Under the pieces are notes generated by a model. That model was not told where the DNA came from. It saw only the letters and a program-made list of their open reading frames with translations, and did no database searches. Below, piece by piece: positions 14,457 to 24,109 of a DNA stretch of 64,000 bases. Both the position numbers and the translations under genes were made by a program. The stretch is from Datnioides undecimradiatus (Eukaryota > Chordata > Actinopteri > Lobotiformes > Datnioididae), in the NCBI GenBank assembly GCA_008933995.1, contig WARS01000012.1, positions 2,046,001 to 2,110,000 on the forward strand. The letters are read 5' to 3'. Each line of letters begins with the position of its first letter. Position 1 is the stretch's first letter.

Positions 14457-14890
14457 ACCAAGGAGGACCCAGATGCAGACACCGAATGCAGAGCGGAGAC
14501 TGTTCCAAGGTTTAATTATCACAAATACAAAGGGCTTAGGTGAGGTTGTGGCAGGCAGGGCCGAAACCAGAGAAGGCAGTCCAAAAAGCAAACGAATCCA
14601 AGGTTCCCAACCAGGCCAAGTCCAAGAAACCATAAAATCCAAAACACACAAAAGAACATAAGGAATATGGATGTGCTGCTAAGCACATGGTACAACAACC
14701 AACTGGTAAAGGACTAAGGGAAGACACAGAATGTATGCACCAGGGAGGGAAGGCTAATGAAACACAGGTGACACTAATAGACAATTAGGATAGTAAAGTA
14801 AACTGAAGCAAGACCAAGAAGTGACTGTATGCTAAAATAAAACAGGAAATGACAAACTGAAACAGGAAGGACTGAAATAAAGCCATGACA
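14457..14890. mobile_element. Degraded interspersed repeat
   Basis: The stretch has the wording of a repeat common in fish genomes: a 'GGACCCAGATGCAGAC' opening, an 'AGGTTTAATTATCAC' block, many 'CCAAG/CCAGG' words, 'CACAGGTGACACTAAT', then 'AAACAGGAAATGACAAACTG' and an 'AGCCATGACA' end. The 93-codon frame across it is a by-product of the repeat. The class is not certain; a non-autonomous DNA transposon is my best guess. Confidence 0.5.
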
Positions 14891-16754
14891 TTGTTGTTGC
14901 GGGTTGAGTTTGCTGTCTGCTGATTACGCTCGCTTATTTTGCATGCAGATTACTCAAATAATCTCTAAACAAAAATTATTTTAAATGAAATTATTTGACT
15001 TTTTTCCAAATTCCATCCGACCAACTCCAGAGCAGCACATACACCCCCAGGTGCACGCATGCGGCACAAACAATGTGCTGTAATGCTCTCCACCTCCTGG
15101 CGGCCCACCTGTCCCTGGTACTGAGCTGGGTTTTTCAGATGTTTTTGATTGGCCGTCAGGAAGGTTTTGTCACGCAGACCTGGCAACCCCGCCTCATTAC
15201 CTGCAGTGGACCATTTGAGAGTTCTGTGAGCTTCTGTTTTAAAGCAAGACACAAAATCCTGAGACACTAACTTGCATTATAGCGTAACTTTACACTGCAT
15301 TACACCGCCAAGAAGCCAGCAATTACGCCTGCAGTTTCAGAGCAATTTCACTAAAATCCTGGATATACCATGAAAATGACAAGTGATCATGTTAAGAATA
15401 TTGTTAAAAGAAGACGAGACAAACAAGAGCGAGGTTATTTATATTTGTATGCTGTTAATGCCTTTGCGTAGAGGGAAGCTCATGCTGTAAATGAGCAGAC
15501 TCACCATCTCATGACAACCTTCTCTGTAGCTCTACTTGCCATGACATTTTGTTCCTCTGCTTGTAATTGATTTCTACTTCAATTTATTAATATAGCCTAT
15601 GGAGCGCCTGGAGCACAACGCTAGTTATCTGGGGCCCACCAGGAGCTTAATCTCCTAAGATGAGCTGAATTAATAAGAGTGTTCAAGTAACATATTGATT
15701 ACAGAATCGATGTCTGTTTCTTCGCGCCGTGCTCAAATGATTACTATAAAATGGAACAGCGTTAAGTAATAAGACAAACCCCTTTTTCAATCATTTTGCT
15801 CCAATCTAAATTTCAATAGGCACTATTTTTGATTGATGGTGTATAAATCTTTAACCATTTCTCTCATAACAAGAAGGATTTCAAAGAAGAAGATTGCTAG
15901 ATAGATGTGTTCCACCACCTCTAGGTTTTTATTGATGAAGCGTATATTGTTCAGAGTCAGTGCGAAGCTTGCTGCAAGGGAATTTTGAAAAAGGGGAGTA
16001 TCATGGTTTCCAGGTCAGATGGCCGTAGTCTTTCCTGCCTGCGGGCAGTTATGGATTTGAGATTTTGCAGGTGATTTGGATGCTGGTGGAGTAGCGATTG
16101 TAACTTTGTCCCTCCAAATAAGAAACAAATAAACAATCTGACCCAGTCCCTATTGTTAATGTGTTGTTCGCAGTATTTCTGTTGATGTGCATCTTTCATC
16201 ATTATATTACATTGCTTTTTTTATTCAGTTCAGGATGCTTTCTATCTGTTTACCCAGGTGCAGTGCAACCACGCTCTGTCCTTTGAATGCATTTCCATTT
16301 TAATATAGGCCGACACTTTTATGCACACTCGTTCAAAAGATATCCATCCAGTGTCTCTGATACAAGGAGTCTCCACATAGTTCACAACGTATGTATTTCA
16401 TGCTGTTGCGTGCACATTTTCTTTTATTTGCCATTTGAAAGCAATTTCTCCACAGCACGCTGAAGCTTTAAAGAAAGCTGCTGAGCATAACCTTGATAGG
16501 TATCAGCTACATTTGTCTAGAGCTGTCTGTATAAAGAATAAGTAAACACTTTCTTTACTCTCACTAATGCTCTGAATATCTTCATCATAAGCGGTCCTTT
16601 AAGGATTGTTTTCATGCCAATGTGCATTTGGCAACTGTAAGTGAGAGACAGACAGAACAGCTGATATGTTAACAGCACACCTCACTGAAAATAGACCAAC
16701 AGAAATATCCAGTTGAATTCTGGATAAACACTAGAAAAAGGGACATAATGGTTA

Positions 16755-16757
<3 letters not shown>
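14891..16757. other. Non-coding stretch downstream of mmp21
   Basis: It holds AT-rich sequence with no recognisable coding or RNA gene. It lies 3' of mmp21 on the minus strand. Confidence 0.5.

Positions 16758-16788
<31 letters not shown>
16758..16788. repeat. (AC)n microsatellite below mmp21
   Basis: About 15 AC units, roughly 65 bp beyond the probable mmp21 polyadenylation signal. Confidence 0.95.
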
Positions 16789-16789
<1 letters not shown>

Positions 16790-16851
16790 TACAACATGTA
16801 TGCATACAACAACAGGTGAATCAGTGGACGCATCAGTACACATCAGTAAGG

Positions 16852-16857
16852 TTTAAT
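16852..16857 (-). terminator. mmp21: Probable mmp21 polyadenylation signal (ATTAAA)
   Basis: ATTAAA on the minus strand, about 21 bases after the mmp21 stop codon. If used, it gives a very short 3' UTR. Another signal further left is possible. Confidence 0.45.
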
Positions 16858-16877
16858 GAATCTTCGCTTCAGCACCC

Positions 16878-19800
16878 TCAGCGGGTGAGTCTGAGTGCGG
16901 TGGGATGAACGTTGCAGATGTCGAACCAGTGCTGATCCACCTCCTGGTGTGGCAGCAGGCCATTCCTCGGCAGAGAGGGCCGGCGCCAGCGATTGCGGCT
17001 GCCCACCACCTGCCAGAAGCGCGTGCCCTTGAGTAGAAAGATTGCATTGTGGGTGTAGGAGAAGTAGGCAGCGTCAATGTTGCCATCTGGATGGTCTCCG
17101 CTCTTCACTGCAGGGAAAACATCTCTGATGTTTTTGGGAAAGCCTCTTGCCAAGCTGTTGGCTTCCACGTCGAATGCATACACCTGTTTGAGCAGATAAT
17201 TGTTTTGCCTCATCAATCAACTCAATTACGACACGCAAACAAATCACAGAGGAAGTGTAGCAGGTTTGTTTACATGAATATGTTCATTCATAATGCTGAT
17301 AAACAATGAATTAACTCGGGCTTTCATCTCTCCGAGACTTTGAATGTTGTATACTGTTGTGAGATTACAAATCACAGAGGGAAACAGTGGTTGTAGTGAT
17401 AGTTATTACAGGATTTAAATTTTAGAGGGGGACCAGATCAAAAATGATCTGCTGCCTCCACTCCCCACTGAGACCCTTCATTGAGGCCCTTGGTTTTCTG
17501 TGTGTCAGTGTTTTGAAACACAATTTAAGGAATTATTTACAGATTTATTGAGATTTTAAAAAAGACAGGGCCACAAAATGATTAATGAGAAGTTAATATT
17601 CCAGGCCCATCTTGATATTTCCTTCCAAATTTTTACTTCCAAAACTCTGACACTTGTGGTGTCTGAGGGTCTCTGACACCGTAGTGGTTGCCCATTATGC
17701 CTGGCTGGCAAATCCAGCCTTGATTTAATCCCATCAAGTCTCACCTTGCTGATCCTCAAATCCATTGTTTGCAACCTTACTTATCTACATGCCTCCTATC
17801 TGCCTTCTCACTTTGCAAAGAAAAGATAAGGAAAGCAGTTCTTACGAGGGTGTTTTTGAAGAAGTAGATGTGGGAGTCCCTCCTGTCATAAAAGGCCGTG
17901 TCGATTGGACTGAACACTCCCGGGAAACCTTCAGAAATCAACCTTGGATAGCGGTGACCTTCGGGGTCCTGTCTGAACACCTGGTCATTCTCGGTGTCAT
18001 ACCTCCAGAACTGAGTGCCTGCACACAAAGACAGCATTTACTAAATGCACTTTTAAAGCTTCAGTATATGACTGTACATAGAAGGCTGACATATGTAGAC
18101 TGGACCCTTTTTATGCCTACCTTGAAAGAAGTAAACAGCATCTCTCTTTCTTGACCACACATGCACATACGCATCCACTCCATCCACGGGAATTCCACGC
18201 CAGCCAATCTGCAGTGCAACTGGATCCCCGTAGCGCGTTCGGTTATTTCTGTTCTCATACAGCCAGTACCAGCCGTCTCTCATGAAGTAGGTATTAAAGC
18301 GTATGACCACCTCCCCGTAGGGTGTCCTTTCCTTTCTGATCCAATCGAATACGGTGCTGAATCGACCCTTACAGCCCCCTGGGTTCAAACACAAGCACAT
18401 TATGGGAGACAAATTGGTTTGGTGTCAGTTGATTTCACTAAGTATCTTATGAACCCCAATCTGGTTCTTTCTCTGGGCCTGTGTGGGTGTGTCCACTAGA
18501 TGGTGCTGTTACCATAAAGGTGCTGTATGGCTTTCCTGTCCATCCAGCCCATCTCAAAGCCTGACTCGTGGGGCAGATAGCTGGGCTGCATTATAGAGCC
18601 AGGTCTGTAGATGTGAGGGAGACCCAAAACATGGCCAATCTCATGAACAGCCACCTCAAAGAGAGAAGTAACAACTGCTGTTAGAGCGAGTGAACTGTAA
18701 ATGAGGTTGTTCTGTTCAATGCAAACACCTCACACTGTAGTAAGCTTACTTTGAGAAGGCTGATCCCGCTGCCAGCATTGGGACCAGTGAAGTGTTCGTC
18801 ATCATCAAAATGAATATCGCCCAGGAACCAGGCGTGGGCAAATTCTTGACCAGTGCCATCAAACCTCTGATTGCAACCCAGATGTCGTCCTGTGTAGCAT
18901 TTTTAAAAAGATGCAATTATTCTCTTCTATCATGCAAGACAGCTTTAGTGCAAAAAGGCAACATATTTCTGTTCTTAGCAACAAATTTAATTTGAAATAT
19001 GCTTAACGCTTCTTTTAGTCTGAATTGAATAAATGATTTCATTTGTTTATGTGTCCGACATACTTGCTGCTACTTTCTGATTTCTAAAATCTCAATTTCA
19101 AAATGTGAACTGAGCATTCTCTGCAGTGGTGAAGGTGTTTAGGTCCTTTATATAAGGTAGGTACGCCAAACTTCAAAACTATTCTAAAAACACTCCATGA
19201 CTGTAAAATATTATGTCATTAGACTATTCGTACTCATGCTTTGAGCTAGATCTGGAGTTATTTGATGGGGAGCTAATTTTCATTTCAGGTATAGTTATAC
19301 CTAATGATGTACTTATACTATACAAATCTTAATTTGTCAAATAGCTGACAAATGTAAAATGATAGGTGGTGCAGCGGTAAGTCCAATAAAATGTGATGTA
19401 ACAGGTGTCATATGTTTGGTCTGACCCACCTGTGCCAAAGCCCAGCCTGATATCAACATCCTCCAATGGGGAACGTGTATCTTCCACAAACTCCAGCGGG
19501 GACACCTCACTCCATATCCTGAAGGCCAGTCTGAAGATGTACCTCTGGTCTTCAATAGACAACTGACTGCTGTAACCTTCTCCTATCAGCCTCCATTTCA
19601 ACACCCTGTTTGAAAAGGCCATGTAACCTGTTTCACTTGCATCTCTCTTGTGCCTGTTTCTGGATACTAGAGTGGCCAGGTCACGTTTCCTGCGCTGCAC
19701 AGCTTTGCTCTGATGGACGCTCATGCTACTATTTACTGTTTGGCTGTTGTTGTTGATACTATGAGAGCTGTTTAGAGAAGTGGTATTCAAAATCTGAATA

Positions 19801-20567
19801 GATGAGTTAAAGTCTTCTGTATAATTGCTGCTGGTGTCATTGGAAATGCCTGTGACAACAAAGTCTGTGTCATTAGAAGAGAATATGTTGTCTTCAAAGG
19901 AGTCAGCAGCAGTATTACTTGCTGTGCTGTTGCTGTCAGTCTCATTAAAAATGTCAATGGAACTGTTTTCAGTGTCAGAGGCACTACTGTTCTCCAGCGT
20001 TAAGGGGGTGCTCAGGTCAATCTCCTTGTCAGGGACCCCACACCTTGGCTTGTTCATTGCTTCCTTGGTGGCCTCATCGAACACACCAGTGACGGGCAGG
20101 CCCGACACCCTCTGAAACTCCTCAAGTGCTGTAATAAACGTTTGGCTATCAGTAAGACTTTTGTCGTCATCCTGATCTCCATCCCGAAGAGCATCCCGTG
20201 AATGATGCACCGAGGTTCCTTCCTGGATCATGCCTTGAAGATCATCCAGGAAATAGGTATCTGAATCCTCAGACTGGATCTCCTCCCAGTTCACTGGCTT
20301 AATGAATCCATATCTAGAGAGAAATAACTGTAAAAACACACTATAATCAATCATAACATGTCTTATCTAGTAGATGCATTGGGAAAGATGGTGAAACCAT
20401 GGTGACATATTTACCTCTGCTGTGTACTTGTCTGTAATGACATCAGCTTGGTGAGAGTTAAGGTTCTGCACGTCTGAATGATCCCGATTGTGGAAAAGTT
20501 TCTCTGCATCAGCTGAGCTAATGCTCGTCCAAAAAAGAAAAATGATCAGCTGGATCAAAGTCAGCAT
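16878..20567 (-). CDS. mmp21: Matrix metalloproteinase-21
   Basis: Secreted zinc endopeptidase; in human and fish MMP21 loss causes left-right (heterotaxy) defects. Seven coding exons: 20415-20567, 19430-20327, 18750-18889, 18513-18654, 18121-18378, 17846-18018, 16878-17183 (2070 nt, 689 aa). Residues 1-19 form a signal peptide ([19 protein letters not shown]). The cysteine switch PRCGVPD is at 145-151, followed by an Asn/Ser-rich insert (163-252) and two furin-type sites, RRKR (263-266) and RHKR (276-279). The catalytic motif [11 protein letters not shown] is at 401-411 with a Met-turn SIMQPSY after it. A hemopexin domain runs from Cys447 to Cys678. Switch, zinc ligands and hemopexin cysteines are intact, so the enzyme should be active. 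It is about 120 residues longer than human MMP21 (569), mostly from the insert. The start was chosen by the signal peptide and a TATA-like box 63 bases upstream. Confidence 0.97.
18513..18654 (-). CDS. mmp21: mmp21 exon 4, zinc-binding exon
   Basis: Codes residues 398-444 and holds the zinc-binding helix [11 protein letters not shown] and the Met-turn. The acceptor is TTTGAG before GTGGCT and the donor is ATG|GTAACA. It joins exon 3 in phase 0 and exon 5 in phase 1. Confidence 0.95.
19123..19320. mobile_element. Possible decayed copy of the CAGTGG-type MITE in mmp21 intron 2
   Basis: The stretch begins GCAGTGGTGAAGGTGTTTAG then GTCCTTTATATAAGGTAG, resembling the end of the element at 12831-13232, and loses similarity further right. 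No matching far end is seen. Confidence 0.3.
19430..20327 (-). CDS. mmp21: mmp21 exon 2, large propeptide exon with sequon-rich insert
   Basis: 898-nt exon coding residues 52-350. It starts [11 protein letters not shown] after a TTTTTACAG acceptor and ends in phase 1 at ACAG|GTGGGT. It carries the cysteine switch, 12 N-X-S/T sequons in about 90 residues, both furin-type sites and the first part of the catalytic domain ([12 protein letters not shown]). The acidic stretch DGDQDDDK (100-107) lies before the switch. Confidence 0.95.
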
Positions 20568-20629
20568 CGTGGCGGCAGAGAACTCGAGTGACTATATACA
20601 AGTGAGCAGATGGTAAGAGCCCGCAGTGC

Positions 20630-20637
20630 TTTATAGG
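20630..20637 (-). promoter_or_regulatory. mmp21: Candidate TATA box of mmp21
   Basis: CTATAAAG on the minus strand, 63 bases upstream of the mmp21 ATG. With initiation about 30 bases downstream the 5' UTR would be roughly 33 bases. A second weaker TATATA lies at about 20592-20598. Inferred from position and sequence only. Confidence 0.5.
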
Positions 20638-20972
20638 CAGATGCTGCGTTTCTCCACACCCATCGAAAGGTGCGAGTCTCTGGAGGTAACCCACTTTGCT
20701 CAGCTTTGTGTGAAAAGTAAACTGGTCTTTACTGTCCCCAACAGCTCAATTTGACTGAACTGTATGGATGTGCTCTACGTGCTCCACTGGTTTTAAATGG
20801 ACTGTTGTTGACCTGTGGAAACTAGTTAAAACCTTCACTTTCATGTGGACAATAACACTTCAGGACAGCTACGGCTTCTGCTAACACCTGGTTTGAATAG
20901 GACATGCACTCTTGAGTGTTTTACAGTGAATAACCACTAAACAAAGCTTCCACATCAGCACACAGACCAAAG

Positions 20973-20978
20973 TTTATT
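20973..20978 (-). terminator. uros: Candidate uros polyadenylation signal (AATAAA)
   Basis: AATAAA on the minus strand about 240 bases after the uros stop codon. It lies only about 340 bp upstream of the mmp21 TATA-like box on the same strand. Confidence 0.5.
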
Positions 20979-21215
20979 TTGAAAAACAAACGCTACACTG
21001 ACGTTCTTGAGCAGGCTTTACATAAATAAGATTATAATTATATTCACTTTTATCTATGAGGCTCCTCTGGCACAAAAAGCCACTTTTTCAGTGCAAATTA
21101 GCTGATGTACACACAAATCTGGAAAGACGAGTAAAGTAAAACAAACAAATACATAAATATACAGAATATACAGTGAGAAAAGATAAAGCGGATGGATTTC
21201 AGAGCCTGTAGGTGG

Positions 21216-23199
21216 TTACTGTAGAGCTTTGGCTATCGCGGCTGCCAGGTGTTCAGCTGTTGGCTTTTCCGCGGCACAGCTGCCGCACAGACCTTCTGCT
21301 GTCATTGCGTCTTGTGTAGTAGGCCCTATGGCTGCAAACTGGGAACAAAGAAGTTTAAATAACTGTCAGAGGCGCTGAATAGCTACTCACTTCTTCACAT
21401 TCATGCATAATTTTATACTGACTTTAAGGAGGTTGTACCTTTATCTGAGTCAGCTGTTCACCCGACAGCCTCCGTACCACTTCAAGGCAAAACTTCACTC
21501 CCGATGGACTGAAGAAAGCTATGCTGGCTGGAGTGCCCTGTACACGCACACGCACGCAAATAAACAGTTTCAGATATTTTAAAAAGCACTCTCTAAAACT
21601 CAGTAGGTAGTAGTGGGCATTTACCTGCTCTGAGAAATAGTTCTTTAGATTTTTCTCCAGATCAGGATGTTCAGCTGTTTGATAGACAGTCAGAGTCTCT
21701 AGGGGCACTCCTGGAAACAAAGAAACCGATCCCCGCGGTGATAAAGGTAACGCAATTATTATTTTATAATTAGTGTAACCCCGGTGGGATTTTTATCACC
21801 TTCAGTTTTAATCGTGAGGCACAATAAGGGAAAATGCTTACCATTGTCCCTCAAAGCCGTCGGCAAGACTTCCCTTTTGATGGAGCCACAGGGGAAAAAA
21901 AGTGGTGGAATATTTGTGTCCTCTCCTACGATGAGAATTAGGTGTAAGGTCATTAGTACATCATCAGAACAATCATAAAGTTTCTATTAAACTTAATAGT
22001 GATGAATGTGGGAGTATATAATGATATCGTACGTTCAATGATAACCCGTGATAGGACATCTGCTGTCCCTGTGTCCTCGCCTAAAGGGTTCAGACCCAGA
22101 TCTCGTACTGTGCAGGAAAACAAACACAAGTCAGGAACACATTACTGAATGACTACACAAATTGTTTAATTTCAACTGATTGAAATGCTGAACACACTAC
22201 TCTTAAACCTGACAACAAAGTGATCAACTGTCACTGAAGAAAGAAGGTAAAGAAAGCATCAGGAAGGTGCTGCACCTGCTCATTAGAACAAATATTTGTA
22301 TCCAAAGCGACAGCAAACTGTCACTTGGGAGAGCAGGTAGTAACATCACTTCGCACGCTCCTGACACCACAACGCCAGGTGCCTGCCACACTTTGCCATT
22401 AGCATCAGTTCACTGAGGGTTTATAAAAATCATTAAGTGAAAATGTGTTTCTGAGTTACAATGCCTCACCTAATGCAGCAGTTGCCTTCCCAACCACATA
22501 GATGGACTTGGTGTTCCACTTGTCTTTAACAGAGCTGTTCCACTCTAAATTAATGATAATGAAACAGATTACATTTAATAAAGGAAACTGTTTGTTAGAC
22601 ATCCAGAAATGCTCTATTCAGAGTTTATGGACATATAATATGGCTTTGACCAGCATATCAATGAGGCACTGGGTCCAATGATTCTGATGTTTGTAAAGTG
22701 CATTTCTGTTGACTTCCCTCACCTTCCCTTCTCTCTTCTGCCTCTAAACACATCTTTACAGCCTCCACTGCTCTTGGACTGGTAAATATGAGACCTCCAT
22801 GTTTTTCTGGTTGGAAAAGCTGAAATGGCAAAACATCTTAAACCCTTCACACCCAAAGCAATGTATGCGGAAATACACAAATGAAACAAATACGATTTCA
22901 GTCCTGTAGCACTGGGTTTTTACCTTATCTGACAAGGTGTTCAATGAGACAAACTTAAAAGACAACACAGGGATTAGGGTTGCTTTATGTCCATGTGATG
23001 CCAGCTCCTGTGGAATTAAAATAATAAATACCTTTGAAAATTTGCAGTGACAAGAATGACAAGTAGAGTAACATATAGTGTACAAAGCGCATTTATCACT
23101 GTTAAAACTAGTGGACTAAGGGAAAAGGGTATCTACCTTAATGTAGGGATCAGGCCCAGACTCTCCATCTCTTGGTTCTTTGAGAAGCAGTACGTGCAT
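21216..23199 (-). CDS. uros: Uroporphyrinogen-III synthase
   Basis: Cytosolic haem-pathway enzyme that closes and rearranges hydroxymethylbilane to uroporphyrinogen III. Nine coding exons: 23137-23199, 22924-23007, 22723-22819, 22470-22544, 22033-22107, 21842-21925, 21625-21710, 21439-21537, 21216-21338 (786 nt, 261 aa; human 265). It opens [14 protein letters not shown], close to human MKVLLLKDAKED. Two-lobed HemD landmarks include [11 protein letters not shown] (59-69), [18 protein letters not shown] (167-171), FFSPSG (196-201) and AIGPTT (224-229). Cys73, the residue changed in the common human porphyria allele C73R, is conserved. The C-terminus ends ALQ, lacking the short human extension. 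All splice phases close. A non-coding first exon upstream is likely. Confidence 0.97.
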
Positions 23200-23686
23200 C
23201 TTGACCAAGACCTTAAACCACTGGATCAGTAAAATAAATTGGCAAGAATATAGCGGAACAAATGAAAAAGCAGCCAAACTTCATAGACACACAGGACAGA
23301 GGGTGTGAAGACACAGTAGGCTAAGCTACACCCTAAAAACTGACATATGCAATCTGCTGATAACAGTACAGCAGAGTCACGATTATTGGATTATCAGAGG
23401 AGCAAATGAAAAGCATTAAAATGTACCACTCGTTTCAGCTGAATGAGAATGTGCAGTGTGATTGCAGCTACAATGTCGCTTACATCTGCTTGTGTGTTAT
23501 TGTTTACATTAGCAAGACACACAGGATGACAGTTTAGCTACATTAACAGTCCCCTGAACAGAATATGTCCATAACGGCTAGTGGTAATAAGCGACTAAAG
23601 TTAACGTATCTCGCCCGCGTCCCAAATATTACATGCATTATAACAGACAGTCAAAACAGGCGAAATACTTCACGAAACGTATGTAC

Positions 23687-23740
23687 CTTGACTTGTCACT
23701 ACCGCTGAGAGCATTGCGACTTTAGTCACGGCCAAGAAGG
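23687..23740 (-). other. uros: Possible non-coding first exon of uros
   Basis: A good donor, GTCAAG|GTACAT, ends at 23687, and an acceptor-like TTTAAG or TCAAG precedes the ATG at 23199. Human UROS also starts with a non-coding exon. The right edge is only approximate. Confidence 0.4.
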
Positions 23741-24109
23741 GGAAACACAAAGTTGAGGATTTGACTGACTTTCTAAAAACTAAAGTAATGTATAGAAAAA
23801 CTATGAATAATTTAAGTTATAATTGATTAGTAACTGTACTATATAATGTATACCCATTAATAACAGCAGTGCATTAGTTAAGATACAGTTTAAATAATTG
23901 TATACCCTTCTTCTAAAATGGTTTATTCCATTTTACCACACCGCGACAAGCCGACATTGGGGCTCGGACTGCTACTACGGCGAGAAGCAAGTCGAGTACA
24001 TTTAGAGCCAAAATGGCGGCTTCAGAGTTTCGGTTTCTTAACGCGATGTAGTTGAACTTTCAGCTTTGCCCCGCCCACTCAGTTAACACATGTGTTGCCT
24101 GTTTGCAGC
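23741..24109. promoter_or_regulatory. Divergent uros/bccip promoter interval
   Basis: About 370 bp separate the probable uros 5' end (left) from the bccip ATG (right). It holds a YY1-type AAAATGGCGGC at 24010-24020 and a GC box CCCCGCCCAC at 24069-24078, and no TATA box. The sequence is TA-rich at 23760-23930 and CpG-bearing at 23939-24055. This resembles a housekeeping bidirectional promoter; the head-to-head arrangement matches the human genes. Confidence 0.6.
24010..24020 (+). promoter_or_regulatory. bccip: YY1-type site near the bccip start
   Basis: AAAATGGCGGC fits the YY1 consensus, which in housekeeping genes usually lies just downstream of the start site in this orientation. It places bccip initiation near 24000. 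Its ATG opens a 12-codon upstream frame ending at TAG 24051. Confidence 0.5.

Noticed and set aside
14380..14661. 93-codon plus-strand frame
   Set aside because: It lies in an interspersed repeat and has no protein-family resemblance.
17765..18154. 129-codon plus-strand frame
   Set aside because: Antisense shadow of mmp21 exons 5 and 6.
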